Notes: generated from the letters alone by a model not told the origin. Positions 8,752-18,886 are shown, counted from the stretch's first letter. The stretch: DNA of 57,074 nt from Halomonas sp. HL-48 (GCF_001314875.1 NZ_LJZS01000023.1:1-57074); one strand, 5' to 3'. Made by a program: numbers and translations.

Positions 8752-8757
8752 TATAGT
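8752..8757 (+). promoter_or_regulatory. Possible -10 element for bamD
   Basis: TATAGT lies about 85 bases before the bamD start in the rluD/bamD divergent region. I find no good -35 at the right distance, so this is tentative. Confidence 0.3.
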
Positions 8758-8843
8758 GGGCGGACTGCGACCTATTCTACCATTTCTACTTATGGCCATC
8801 GTCGCTTTTCGGTGATTGAGGCTTGTTTGCAACGAGGATGATG

Positions 8844-9647
8844 ATGCGCGTTATTTCCGCTGCCAATCGCTTTGGCGTACTCGCCCTGAGCTTTGCCATA
8901 CTGGCTGGCTGCGCCAGCAATGATACGACCTCCGAAGAGGATGAATACGCCGATGTGACCGAGCGAGAGCTGTATGATCGCGCTCGCGACGCTTTGGATG
9001 ACAATCGCTTCAATATCGCGGTCGAACGTCTGGAGGCACTGGACACCCGCCACCCCTTCGGCGAGCACGCTGAGCAGGCTCAGTTGGAGCTGGTTTACGC
9101 CTACTACGAAAATGGTGATTGGGAAGAAGCCCGGGCGGCCGCCAGCCGCTTTATTCGCCTGCACCCCGATCACGATCAGGTCGATTACGCCTATTACCTG
9201 CGCGGCTTATCCGCCTGGCAGGCAGGGCGCTTCAGCTTGGAGCGCCTGCGTCTGATCGACATATCAAAGCGTGATCTTGGCGCAACCCGCGATGCATACG
9301 GCGACTTCCGCGAGCTCATTCAGCGCTATCCGCAAAGCGAGTACGCCCCGGATGCACAGCAACGTATCGTCTATCTGCGTGAACTGCTCGCACGTCATGA
9401 GCTGCACGTGGCCGATTATTACCTGCGCCGCGGTGCCTACCTTGCCGCCGTCGAGCGCGGTCGCTGGGTGATCGAAAACTTCCCCGAGTCCAACGCTACC
9501 CACGACGCCCTGGCTACCATGGTAGAAGGCTATCAGGGACTCGAGATGGATGACCGTGCCGATGAGGTGTTGGCCGTGCTGCGTGAAAACGCCCCTGACC
9601 ATGACCAATTGGACGGCAATCGCTTTAGTCCGAAACACCTCGATTAA
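8844..9647 (+). CDS. bamD: Outer membrane protein assembly factor BamD (ComL)
   Basis: Essential lipoprotein of the BAM complex, which inserts beta-barrel proteins in the outer membrane. A lipoprotein signal peptide ends in the lipobox LAGC, so the mature protein starts at that Cys, anchored to the inner leaflet of the outer membrane. It is followed by tetratricopeptide-like helices (YDRARDALDDNRF, AQLELVYAYYENGDWEEARAAASRF). Three ATGs are in a row at 8838, 8841 and 8844. The third has CGAGG at a sensible distance and gives 267 residues, a normal length. A two-hairpin terminator region follows. Confidence 0.95.
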   Translation: MRVISAANRFGVLALSFAILAGCASNDTTSEEDEYADVTERELYDRARDALDDNRFNIAVERLEALDTRHPFGEHAEQAQLELVYAYYENGDWEEARAAASRFIRLHPDHDQVDYAYYLRGLSAWQAGRFSLERLRLIDISKRDLGATRDAYGDFRELIQRYPQSEYAPDAQQRIVYLRELLARHELHVADYYLRRGAYLAAVERGRWVIENFPESNATHDALATMVEGYQGLEMDDRADEVLAVLRENAPDHDQLDGNRFSPKHLD

Positions 9648-9661
9648 TCTTGCTGTCTGCT

Positions 9662-9695
9662 GCGGGAGCGCTCGTTCGACGAACAGCGCTCCCGC
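9662..9695 (+). terminator. Long hairpin after bamD
   Basis: Perfect 11-bp stem GCGGGAGCGCT/AGCGCTCCCGC with a 12-base loop, followed a few bases later by a short T-run (9705-9709). It is the first of two tandem hairpins behind bamD. Confidence 0.6.
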
Positions 9696-9729
9696 TGTAC
9701 AAGGTTTTTGAAGAACCGCTATTTGAATA

Positions 9730-9760
9730 AGCCACGCCAACGCGTGGCTTTTTTATTTTT
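9730..9760 (+). terminator. Rho-independent terminator of bamD
   Basis: Stem AGCCACGC/GCGTGGCT (8 bp) with a 4-base loop, followed by a long T-rich tract. A strong intrinsic terminator. Confidence 0.92.
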
Positions 9761-9904
9761 AAACTATAACGCCTTACATTTCAAAAGGTTAAAGAAGAGC
9801 TTTGACAACGACCCAAAATAAAATTGTACAAAAGCTGTACCCATGATTAAGATTCTAATACCAACATAATCAAGCACCTTAACGGTGCCTAAGGGGGAAA
9901 CGTA

Positions 9905-11620
9905 ATGTTCATGTCCAAGACGCGGTTCAATGGGACCAAAATAAGCACCCGCCTGGCGCTGGGCTTCTCGGCCCTGTTGGCCCTGCTCGTACTGCTGACA
10001 GCCATCGGTATCTACCAGGTCAATCAGATCGATCGCAGCCTTGCGTCCATCAACGACGTTAACGGCGAAAAGCAGCGTCACGCCATCAACTGGCGCGGCA
10101 GCGTCCACGACCGAGCCATTGCGCTTCGAGACATCGTGTTGACCGGTGATGGTGACATTACCTCTCTCCAAGACACCATGCAGCAACTACAGGATAACTA
10201 CGCAAGCGCCTCGGAAGGCATGCAAACGGTGATCGCTGATAACGCCGACGCCACGCAAGGTCAAAATACCAGCGAAGAGCAATCAATACTCAGCCAGATC
10301 GATGAGCAGGCGGAAACAACCCGCGCCCTTACCGACGAAGTTCTAAGCGCCCATTCAGAAGGCGATTATCAGGCGGCACAGCAGTTGCTGCTAGCGGAGG
10401 CCGGCCCCGCTTATGCCGAGTGGCTCAACCGCATCAATCAATTCATCGATCTTCAGGAAGAATTGAACAACGCGACTACCGCTTTTGCACGCGACACCAC
10501 GTCGGGCTTTCAGATGCAGATGCTGGGTCTGACCCTGTTTGCTCTACTGGTAGGCGGCGTGATTGCGGTATTCCTGACCCGTCAATTGCTGCGTGAACTC
10601 GGCGCAGAACCTCATGAAGTCAAGGCATTTGCGGAAGCCATTGGTCGTGGTGACCTGGCAATCCAGGGGCGTTTGAAGAAGGGAGACAAGCGCAGCATCA
10701 TGGCGTCTCAGGTGGAAATGGCCCGTCAGTTGCAGGACATCGTCGCCGAAGTTCGGGCATCGGCCCAGGCGGTTGCCAGCAACAGCGAACAGATTGCCGA
10801 AGGCAATAACGACCTGTCGTCACGCACCGAACAGCAGGCCAGCGCCCTGGCAGAAACCGCTTCGGCCATGGAGCAGCTCAACAGTACGGTAAAACTCAAC
10901 GCCGACAACTCGGAACAGGCCAGTCAGGAGGCATCCAGCGCTTCCGGCACCGCGGTACAAGGTGGTGAGGCCGTTCACCAGGTGGTCGACACCATGAATG
11001 ACCTCAACAAAAGCTCCCAGGAGATTGCGGGCATCATCTCCACGATCGACTCTATCGCCTTCCAAACCAACATTCTGGCCCTGAACGCCTCGGTCGAAGC
11101 CGCCCGCGCCGGCGAGCATGGCCGCGGCTTCGCGGTGGTGGCCGAGGAAGTTCGCAAACTTGCCCAACGCAGCGCTGATGCCGCCCGTGAAATCAACAAC
11201 CTGATTTCCAGCAACCTGGAACGCGTCAAGCACGGCAACGAGCGCGCCGCCGATGCCAGCAAGTCGACTGAAGAAATCGTCGCCGCCATTGGTCGGGTCA
11301 CCGATATCATGAAAGAAATCAGCTACGCCAGCGCCGAGCAAAGCAAAGGGGTGGAAGAAGTCGGTAAAGCGGTGACCGAGATGGACCAGGTGACTCAGCA
11401 GAACGCGGGGCTGGTACAGGAAAGCGCCCGCTCGGCCAATAACCTGCGCGAGAACGCGCACAAGCTGATCGACTCCATGTCGGCCTTCAAACTGCCTCAC
11501 AACGGGCGTGAGGATGCCCTCGCCCTGGCAGGCTTGCCTACCCCCTCCTCCAAGGCACCCGCCAAACCTCGGCCGACCTCAACGCAACAGCAGCAAGAAC
11601 CTGAGTGGGAAAGCTTCTAA
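9905..11620 (+). CDS. Methyl-accepting chemotaxis protein with CheR-docking pentapeptide
   Basis: Transmembrane chemoreceptor. Transmembrane helix 1 is about 18-38, a periplasmic four-helix-bundle sensor about 40-200, transmembrane helix 2 about 205-225, then a HAMP linker and a long cytoplasmic signalling coiled coil. The highly conserved CheA/CheW-binding tip is complete (AFQTNILALNASVEAARAGE). The last five residues, EWESF, match the NWETF-type tether that recruits the methyltransferase CheR and methylesterase CheB, so this is probably a high-abundance, self-sufficient receptor. The start has AAGGGGG 7 bases upstream. The ligand cannot be told from sequence. A GGDEF-EAL gene lies just downstream. 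Confidence 0.94.
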   Translation: MFMSKTRFNGTKISTRLALGFSALLALLVLLTAIGIYQVNQIDRSLASINDVNGEKQRHAINWRGSVHDRAIALRDIVLTGDGDITSLQDTMQQLQDNYASASEGMQTVIADNADATQGQNTSEEQSILSQIDEQAETTRALTDEVLSAHSEGDYQAAQQLLLAEAGPAYAEWLNRINQFIDLQEELNNATTAFARDTTSGFQMQMLGLTLFALLVGGVIAVFLTRQLLRELGAEPHEVKAFAEAIGRGDLAIQGRLKKGDKRSIMASQVEMARQLQDIVAEVRASAQAVASNSEQIAEGNNDLSSRTEQQASALAETASAMEQLNSTVKLNADNSEQASQEASSASGTAVQGGEAVHQVVDTMNDLNKSSQEIAGIISTIDSIAFQTNILALNASVEAARAGEHGRGFAVVAEEVRKLAQRSADAAREINNLISSNLERVKHGNERAADASKSTEEIVAAIGRVTDIMKEISYASAEQSKGVEEVGKAVTEMDQVTQQNAGLVQESARSANNLRENAHKLIDSMSAFKLPHNGREDALALAGLPTPSSKAPAKPRPTSTQQQQEPEWESF

Positions 11621-11672
11621 GCCGCACAACGCTGCTCTTCATCGCCAAGGAATAGGCACTCACCAAAAGGAA

Positions 11673-11694
11673 GGCTCCCGAATGGAAGGGAGCC
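11673..11694 (+). terminator. Hairpin between the chemoreceptor and GGDEF-EAL genes
   Basis: Stem GGCTCCC/GGGAGCC (7 bp, 8-base loop) without a T-run. It may weaken rather than stop read-through into the GGDEF-EAL gene 30 bases on. Confidence 0.4.
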
Positions 11695-11725
11695 ACTATT
11701 TCAGACCCTCTGTATTGAGGCGACT

Positions 11726-13882
11726 ATGAAGCCCACTCAAAGTCTTATCATGTTTTTTTTGCTGCCGGTGCTCATGATCATTATCCCGGCACTGATACTC
11801 GGCGGCTTGGCGCTGACCCTTGCCAGGGAAAAGGCGCTTGAAAGCCACCGCATACAATCGGCCGACCTTGCCACGCTGGTGGAAATGGCCAATTTTGAAC
11901 GTCGTCTCGGCGGCCTGCACGAAAGCCTGGTCCAGGCCCTTGACGAGTCAAGGGACAACCAACTGAGCAAGCTGGATCGCTACAGCGAGTACAGCTATAT
12001 CGATCAGCAGCTCGACGAAATTGGCGAACGTATCGAACACCTGTCTACTTCCGGCCTGATTGATGATTTGCATGCCGACAACGCTGAAACATTGCTTCTC
12101 TCCTTTCAGGAATACCGACGCTTTATTGATATGGCGAACGAGGCGGCAACGCTGAACCAGAACAACGTCGGTGACTTCCTGCAAGAAGCGGAGGCCAACT
12201 TCAACCGTTTCATTATATTTACCCAGCGCACCTTTGAAGCGCTCACCGAACGCGCCAATCAACGTCATCAACAATCCTTTCATTCCCTGAGCCAGTCCAT
12301 CGCGACGCTGGTGCTGTTGGGCGTGGGTTTGTTGAGCATACTGGCCATCGCCGCGGTGTTTGCCTCATGGCGTATCAATCGACGGCTGGTGACCGTGGGG
12401 GATGCCATTCTGGCACTGTCCAACACCCGTCAAGAATTGCCCGAGTTTGCCGACATTCAACGCCTTAGCCAGCGTCGCGATGGGCAACTGAAGCGTATTG
12501 CATCCGCGTTGCTATCGTTTCGTAAAACCGAGCAGCAACGTCGCGAGGCGGAATTCAAGGTTCACCGACTGGCCTACTATGACACCCTGACGCAGTTGCC
12601 CAACTGGCGTCTGATGAAGGAGCACCTGCAGCATTCCATCGATAGCAACCAACAGACCAACACCTTTGGCGCGTTGATCTATCTGGACGTCGATGATTTC
12701 AAACGCATCAATGACAGCTGCGGCCACCCCGCTGGCGACAGCCTGCTCCAGGATATCTCCCGACGTCTTTCCGCCCTTGATATGGATGGCACAACGCTTG
12801 GCCGTGTCGGCGGTGATGAGTTTGTGTTGATTGCCGATGGCTTATCCTCAGATGAATTGAAAGCCGCCGACAAAGCCGAAGTGGTTGCCGAACGGATACA
12901 GCGGTCCTTCAGCGAACCTTATATGTTCAACGACAAGGCACACAGCCTCAGCGTCAGCATCGGTGTGACTCTTTTTAACGGCACAGGCGAAAACGTCGAC
13001 AGTCTCTTTCAATATTCCAATGCCGCCGCCAACCTCGCCAAGCTGTCGTCGCCCAACGGGCTACGATTTTACGACCCGGCGGTGCAGGCCGAACTTGAAG
13101 CCAAGACCGAGCTGGAGCGCGACCTGCGCCTGGCCATCGAGCAACAGCAATTCGTGCTCGTCTACCAAACACAGGTAGATAGCACGGGGAAAGCGGTTGG
13201 CGCGGAGGCCTTGATCCGCTGGCAGCATCCACAACTCGGCTTTGTCTCGCCGGGCACCTTTATCCCTCTCGCCGAGGAAACCGGTCTGATCGTGCCGATT
13301 GGCCAGTGGGTACTTGAAGCCGCTTGCGACCAGCTCGTCGCCTGGGCCGACGATGAGACCACAGCGCACCTGACCCTCGCGGTCAACGTCAGCGCCAAAC
13401 AGTTTCAGCAGCCGGATTTTGTCGATAGTGTACGTTGCGCACTCGCCAAGAGTGGCGCTCTGCCTCACCTGTTAAAGCTGGAACTGACCGAGAGTACGGT
13501 CATCGGCAATGTGGACGACACCATCGCCCGCATGCATCAGCTCAAAGCACTGGGGATTACCTTTGCCATGGATGACTTTGGCACGGGCTATTCATCGCTT
13601 CAGTACCTCAAGCGACTGCCGCTGGATCAGATCAAGATCGATCAATCCTTTGTCCGCGACCTTCATCAAAATCCCGACGATATGGCCATTGTTCAGACCA
13701 TTATCGCCATGGGGCACGCGTTAGGGTTGAACGTCATAGCGGAAGGCGTCGAAACCCAGGCACATTGGCGCTACCTGAATGACCACCAGTGCCATGCCTA
13801 CCAGGGATATTATTTCTGCAAGCCGGTGCCTGCCATCGAGATGGTCCAACGCAGCCTGGAACCACCCCCCATGCCCGCCTAG
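11726..13882 (+). CDS. Membrane GGDEF-EAL protein (c-di-GMP turnover)
   Basis: Signalling protein with both cyclic-di-GMP synthase and phosphodiesterase domains. Transmembrane helix 1 is about 8-31, a mostly helical periplasmic sensor about 35-190 (unclassified), transmembrane helix 2 about 193-214, then a short HAMP-like linker. The GGDEF domain has an intact signature at 362-366. The EAL domain has EAL at 494-496 and keeps the later motifs ELTES, DDFGTGYSS and EGVET. Both active sites look usable. The RxxD inhibitory site expected just before GGDEF is absent, so product inhibition may be missing or the domain may act as a GTP sensor for EAL. Which activity dominates is not visible. It is in the same orientation as the chemoreceptor gene upstream. 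Confidence 0.93.
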   Translation: MKPTQSLIMFFLLPVLMIIIPALILGGLALTLAREKALESHRIQSADLATLVEMANFERRLGGLHESLVQALDESRDNQLSKLDRYSEYSYIDQQLDEIGERIEHLSTSGLIDDLHADNAETLLLSFQEYRRFIDMANEAATLNQNNVGDFLQEAEANFNRFIIFTQRTFEALTERANQRHQQSFHSLSQSIATLVLLGVGLLSILAIAAVFASWRINRRLVTVGDAILALSNTRQELPEFADIQRLSQRRDGQLKRIASALLSFRKTEQQRREAEFKVHRLAYYDTLTQLPNWRLMKEHLQHSIDSNQQTNTFGALIYLDVDDFKRINDSCGHPAGDSLLQDISRRLSALDMDGTTLGRVGGDEFVLIADGLSSDELKAADKAEVVAERIQRSFSEPYMFNDKAHSLSVSIGVTLFNGTGENVDSLFQYSNAAANLAKLSSPNGLRFYDPAVQAELEAKTELERDLRLAIEQQQFVLVYQTQVDSTGKAVGAEALIRWQHPQLGFVSPGTFIPLAEETGLIVPIGQWVLEAACDQLVAWADDETTAHLTLAVNVSAKQFQQPDFVDSVRCALAKSGALPHLLKLELTESTVIGNVDDTIARMHQLKALGITFAMDDFGTGYSSLQYLKRLPLDQIKIDQSFVRDLHQNPDDMAIVQTIIAMGHALGLNVIAEGVETQAHWRYLNDHQCHAYQGYYFCKPVPAIEMVQRSLEPPPMPA

Positions 13883-13888
13883 GTCATA

Positions 13889-13911
13889 AAACGCCCGGCT
13901 ATTCGCCGGGC
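13889..13911 (-). terminator. Terminator overlapping the nadE stop
   Basis: Stem GCCCGGC/GCCGGGC (13892-13911) between the convergent GGDEF-EAL and nadE genes. On the minus strand it is followed by GTTTT, and it overlaps the last nadE codons. It may work in both directions. Confidence 0.6.
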
Positions 13912-15533
13912 TGCCAGCCGTTGACAATCGGGTAGCGTCGATCACGCCCAAAGCCACGCGGGGTTACCCGCACGCCCACCGGCGCCTGACGGCGCTTGTA
14001 CTCGCAGCGATCGACCAGCTTGACGACCTGATAGACATCGTCGCGGGCAAAGCCTGCCTCAATAATTGCCTCGGCGCTCATATCGCCTTCAATATAGCGC
14101 GCCAGAATGGCGTCCAGGACATCATAGTCGGGCAAGGAGTCGCTATCCTGCTGATCGGGCGCCAGTTCGGCACTGGGCGGGCGCTCGATGACACGCTCAG
14201 GGATCGCCGGCGACTGGGTGTTGCGCCAGCGCGCCAATCGGTACACCCAGGTTTTATACACGTCCTTGATGGCGTTGTAGCCTCCCACCATATCGCCGTA
14301 TAGCGTCGCGTAACCCACCGCCATTTCACTCTTGTTGCCGGTGGTCAGCACCATCAGGCCTTTCTTGTTGGAGATAGCCATCAGCAGCACGCCGCGGCAA
14401 CGAGACTGGAGATTTTCTTCGGTGGTATCGCGCTCGGTGCCGGCAAAGCTCTCCGCCAGCGTGGCCATGAACGCCTCGACCATTGGCTCAATGGGCATGA
14501 TGTCGTAATGCACGCCCAGCAGCTCGGCCTGCTCGGCGGCGTCCTGTTTGGAAATATCGGCGGTATAGTGATAGGGCATCATCACCGCCTGTACACGCTG
14601 CGGCCCCAGCGCGTCCACGGCAATCGCCAACGACAGGGCCGAATCAATGCCGCCGGAAAGCCCCAGCACCACCCCGTCAAAGCCGCTTTTGTTGACGTAA
14701 TCGCGCACGCCGGTCACCAGGGCGCAGTACAGACTCTCCTCAGGTTCGACCTCGGGCTCGATCTCTCCGGCCTGGGGCACCCAGGTCGCTGCATCGGTCT
14801 GCAGTAGCTGGACCGGCATCAGGCCCACCTGCCAGTAAGGCGCCAGCACCTGAATCTGCCCCTGGGCATCGACGCAGCAGGAGCCACCGTCGAATACCAG
14901 CTCATCCTGCCCGCCAATGGTGTTGACGTAGAAGATGGGCCGCTGGACGTCCTGCGCGCGCTGCTCCAGCAGGCGCAGACGCTCGCTGGGTTTGTCCTGA
15001 TGATAGGGCGAGGCATTCAGGCTGATCAGCACCTCGGCCCCCGCCGCGGCGGCTGCCTTCACCGGCGCGCCTTCCCATAGATCCTCGCAGATCAACAGGC
15101 CAAGCTTGGCCCCCTTGTGTTCATAGACCAACGGCTCGCTGCCCGGCGTAAAATAACGTTGCTCGTCGAATACCTGGTAATTGGGCAGCGCCTGCTTGGC
15201 ATACTCGGCTTCCCACTGACCGTTGTACAGCACCCCGGCCAGGTTATAACAGCGGCCTTCGCGCATGCCGGGGTAGCCAATAATCACCAGTACGTCCCGC
15301 GACATTTTCTCGGCCATGCGGGCCCGCGCCTCGCGCAGCCGGGTTTCCATCGACGGGCGCAGCAAAAGGTCTTCCGGCGGATACCCCGACAGAAACAGTT
15401 CGGGAAATACCACGATATCGGCGCCATGCTCGATGCGCGCTTCCCGCACGGCCTCAATGGCGCGTGCGGCATTGCCGGGAATATCCCCCACCAAGGGGTC
15501 GAGTTGGGCCATGACCAGCGTTAAGTCTTGCAT
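13899..15533 (-). CDS. nadE: Glutamine-dependent NAD+ synthetase
   Basis: Makes NAD+ from nicotinic acid adenine dinucleotide, ATP and glutamine, the last step of NAD synthesis. The N-terminal nitrilase-like glutaminase domain (about 1-260) shows the Glu segment FPELFLSGY, the Lys segment KQALPNYQVFDE and the nucleophile segment LLICEDLWE. The C-terminal ATP-pyrophosphatase/synthetase domain starts with LSGGIDSAL near 292-300 and includes the STGNKSE-like TTGNKSEMAVGY. It has 544 residues, typical for this form. It is convergent with the GGDEF-EAL gene and divergent from the small zinc-finger gene. Confidence 0.96.
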   Translation of the reverse strand: MQDLTLVMAQLDPLVGDIPGNAARAIEAVREARIEHGADIVVFPELFLSGYPPEDLLLRPSMETRLREARARMAEKMSRDVLVIIGYPGMREGRCYNLAGVLYNGQWEAEYAKQALPNYQVFDEQRYFTPGSEPLVYEHKGAKLGLLICEDLWEGAPVKAAAAAGAEVLISLNASPYHQDKPSERLRLLEQRAQDVQRPIFYVNTIGGQDELVFDGGSCCVDAQGQIQVLAPYWQVGLMPVQLLQTDAATWVPQAGEIEPEVEPEESLYCALVTGVRDYVNKSGFDGVVLGLSGGIDSALSLAIAVDALGPQRVQAVMMPYHYTADISKQDAAEQAELLGVHYDIMPIEPMVEAFMATLAESFAGTERDTTEENLQSRCRGVLLMAISNKKGLMVLTTGNKSEMAVGYATLYGDMVGGYNAIKDVYKTWVYRLARWRNTQSPAIPERVIERPPSAELAPDQQDSDSLPDYDVLDAILARYIEGDMSAEAIIEAGFARDDVYQVVKLVDRCEYKRRQAPVGVRVTPRGFGRDRRYPIVNGWQPGE

Positions 15534-15653
15534 GGGCGATCAAATCTCTTGAGAATCTTTTAGAATAGGTACTCACCATCAACACGCATTGTCCCGCAAG
15601 GGCCGCTCGCAGGCAAAGGCCGCGCTTGCAAATTGCATGAGGGCGACGACAGG

Positions 15654-15938
15654 ATGAATCTTTTGATTATTCGGCTACTCATTTTCGCGGTACTGTTCTA
15701 CGCCGGTTTAAAACTGTTTGGCATGTACCGGCAGTGGCAACGCGACCGGCTTACGCAGGAACGCCAGGACCAGCAGCAGGACGGCGGCCACATGGTGCGC
15801 TGCCGTTGGTGCGAGGTACATCTGCCGGAAAACGAGGCGCTGCGCAACGAGGGGCAGTGGTTTTGCTCCAGCGCCCACCGCGACCGTTTCCTTCAGGAAC
15901 AAAAACAAGACCCGCGCGATAACGATACCGACACCTAG
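15654..15938 (+). CDS. Small membrane-anchored zinc-ribbon protein (PP0621-like)
   Basis: A 94-residue protein with one N-terminal membrane helix (IIRLLIFAVLFYAGLKLF), a basic/Gln-rich linker and a C-terminal treble-clef-like zinc site (CRWCEVHLP, then FCSSAHRDRF). It resembles the PP0621 family of Pseudomonas, whose function is unknown to me. I chose ATG 15654, behind GAGGGCGAC, rather than the upstream TTG. Its stop codon lies within the left arm of a foldback repeat shared with the convergent thiO gene. Confidence 0.75.
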   Translation: MNLLIIRLLIFAVLFYAGLKLFGMYRQWQRDRLTQERQDQQQDGGHMVRCRWCEVHLPENEALRNEGQWFCSSAHRDRFLQEQKQDPRDNDTDT

Positions 15939-16016
15939 GAGTCTGTCTGGCTTGGCCGATCGTCGCGAGAAGCTCGGATTCGCAGTAGATCAGTGTTAAG
16001 TCAGGCAGGCTCCTGG
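15935..16016. repeat. Short copy of a foldback repeat element
   Basis: An 82-bp imperfect inverted repeat with arms CTAGGAGTCTG and, on the other strand, CCAGGAGCCTG, continuing inward through CTGGCTT/CTGACTT and GATC. It is a version, lacking the centre, of the 162-bp element at 30880-31041. Its left arm contains the stop codon of the zinc-ribbon gene. Its right arm forms the last codons (QEPA) and stop of thiO. It could act as a bidirectional terminator between the convergent genes. Confidence 0.75.
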
Positions 16017-17107
16017 CCTAGCCGCTCCGGGGTCAGCTGATAGGGCGTCGGGTCGATCAACGGCTGACGCCCCAGCACCAGGTCCGCCAGCAGATGCGTC
16101 GACGCCGGGGCGAGCACCAGCCCGTTACGGTAATGACCCGCGTTGACTGATATCTGCTGCCAGCCCGGCAGTTTGCCGATAAACGGCACGCCGTCCGGCG
16201 AGCCTGGCCTCAGCCCCGCCCAATGGTACGCCACCGGATAATCGGCAAGCGCAGGCACAATGTTCTCGGCACTCTGACGCAGCGAAGCCAGCGCTTCCTG
16301 GTCGGTGGTTTTGTCAAACCCGCTCTCCTCAAGCGTCGAGCCCACCAGTAACAGCCCATCGGCGCGCGGAATCACGTAGCGACCATCTTTGAGCACCACG
16401 CGGCGCACAAGCCCAGGCGAGGTTTGGTAGGCAATCATCTGGCCTTTCACCGGGCGCACCGGCAGCGAGACGCCAAGGGTTGCCACCAGCTCCCCGGCCC
16501 ACGCGCCACCGCATACGATCGTATGCCCGGCGGTGATGACACGCTGAGCGGTGCGCACGCCCTCAACGCGCTCCCCGTGGCACTCAAATCCCGTCACTTC
16601 ACACTGTTCGTGCAGCGTCACATTGGGCATGGCCGACAGCCTAGCGCGCAGCGCCTTGCCCAGGCGGGGGTTGCGCACGCTGCCAAGCGTCGGCATCCAC
16701 AGCGCGCCCTCGGTTGGGGGCAGGCAATGCTCCTTGGCACGCACCATATCGGCGCTCACGCGCTCCAGCGGCTTGCCCATCTCCCGCGCCCAGGCAAGTG
16801 CGGCCTCGGGATCATCGACGCTTAAGTACAAAAGTCCCTTCTGGCGATATTCCGGGTCAATGCCGGTCTCTTCAAACAGGCGCAGCGCCAGGCTGGGGTA
16901 GGCGCCTTCCGACCAGCGCGACAGCTGCGAAACCGCCGGCGCATAGCGCCATGGATACAGTGGGGAGACAATGCCGCCACCTGCCCAGGAGGCTTCCTGG
17001 CCGCATATGCCGCGCTCCACCAGGCTGACCTGCTGACCCGCGTCGGCTAGCTGCAGCGCTGTCATCATGCCGATGACACCACCGCCCAAAATTAAGAAAT
17101 CGCTCAC
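16001..17107 (-). CDS. thiO: Glycine oxidase ThiO
   Basis: FAD-dependent amine oxidase that turns glycine into the imino acid used to build the thiazole ring of thiamine. The dinucleotide-binding motif is at the N terminus (LILGGGVIGMMTA), followed by the DAO-family fold. A conserved C-terminal FAD/substrate segment is present (HYRNGLVLAPAS). It has 368 residues, the family size. Other thi genes are not nearby. The last residues are encoded by a foldback repeat. It is divergent from the pseudopilin gene. Confidence 0.9.
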   Translation of the reverse strand: MSDFLILGGGVIGMMTALQLADAGQQVSLVERGICGQEASWAGGGIVSPLYPWRYAPAVSQLSRWSEGAYPSLALRLFEETGIDPEYRQKGLLYLSVDDPEAALAWAREMGKPLERVSADMVRAKEHCLPPTEGALWMPTLGSVRNPRLGKALRARLSAMPNVTLHEQCEVTGFECHGERVEGVRTAQRVITAGHTIVCGGAWAGELVATLGVSLPVRPVKGQMIAYQTSPGLVRRVVLKDGRYVIPRADGLLLVGSTLEESGFDKTTDQEALASLRQSAENIVPALADYPVAYHWAGLRPGSPDGVPFIGKLPGWQQISVNAGHYRNGLVLAPASTHLLADLVLGRQPLIDPTPYQLTPERLGQEPA

Positions 17108-17232
17108 ACGTTGTGTCCATTATGGCTTACATCAAAAAGCATCATCAGCGCCTAGGATAAAGACGTTAACGACGGCTATGCACGTCATGAGCATAACGAT
17201 GGACGTGAAGGGGTCAAGCGCAGGGAGGCAGG

Positions 17233-17784
17233 ATGTCAACGTCGGGACGCCGGATCGGCGGCAACTACGCACAGGGATTTACCCTTCTGGAGCTACTGGT
17301 GACGCTACTGATCATGGGCGTTGTCGCTGCCTGGGGCATTCCCAGCTTTCAGGCGCTGGGCGAACGCAACGCGCGCACCGGGGAAGCCAACCGGCTGCAA
17401 ACGGCCCTGGGATTTGCCCGCCAGGCAGCGATTAATCAGCACCAACCGATCACGCTGTGCCCTACCGTCGAGCGGAAAAGCAAGCTGCGCTGTGACGACA
17501 ACTGGAGTCAGGCGCTGGCGGTGGTTCGAGGGGATCAAACAGAGGATATTGCGCCCGCCGACGTGCTGCGCACCTTTCCCGCTACGCAAGGGGTCGACGT
17601 GCGATACAGCCGAGGCTGGCGGCGCATCCGTTACGATGCGCTAGGCCATAGCAGCGGGTATAACGGGCGTTTCACCCTCTGCCCTCAGCGCAACAAGCGA
17701 CCCGCTGAGGGCAACACGCTGGTGCTCAGCCAGCTTGGCCGCTGGCGAATGGCGCAGGCTCCCACCAACTGCCAGCAGCCCTGA
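17233..17784 (+). CDS. GspH/FimT-type minor pseudopilin
   Basis: Type IV pilus or type II secretion pseudopilin. A short leader ends in the prepilin peptidase site, Gly before FTLLELLVTLLIMGVV, with the Glu at +5 needed for assembly. A single N-terminal membrane helix precedes a globular domain that includes Cys residues. The GspH/FimT domain covers roughly residues 55-170. It stands alone here, about 18 kb from the other minor pilin genes, as fimT often does. FimT in relatives binds DNA during uptake, but this has not been shown for this protein. The start at 17233 follows GGAGGCAGG. Confidence 0.8.
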   Translation: MSTSGRRIGGNYAQGFTLLELLVTLLIMGVVAAWGIPSFQALGERNARTGEANRLQTALGFARQAAINQHQPITLCPTVERKSKLRCDDNWSQALAVVRGDQTEDIAPADVLRTFPATQGVDVRYSRGWRRIRYDALGHSSGYNGRFTLCPQRNKRPAEGNTLVLSQLGRWRMAQAPTNCQQP

Positions 17785-17795
17785 ACAAAGCAGTA

Positions 17796-18839
<1,044 letters not shown>

Positions 18840-18857
18840 TCAAAAACGCCCGTCCAG

Positions 18858-18886
18858 CTTGAAACAGGGCCCTCGCACACCCATCT
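18858..18886 (+). promoter_or_regulatory. Sigma-32-like promoter candidate upstream of acnA
   Basis: CTTGAAA (18858-18864), 14 bases, then ACCCATCT (18879-18886). This is the same spacing as the clpB promoter and a good match to the heat-shock consensus. It lies about 110 bases before the acnA start. A match by eye only. Confidence 0.45.

Noticed and set aside
9781..9830. TAAAG sequence upstream of the chemoreceptor as a sigma-28 (FliA) promoter
   Set aside because: TAAAG at the right place has no GCCGATAA-like partner after 15 bases.
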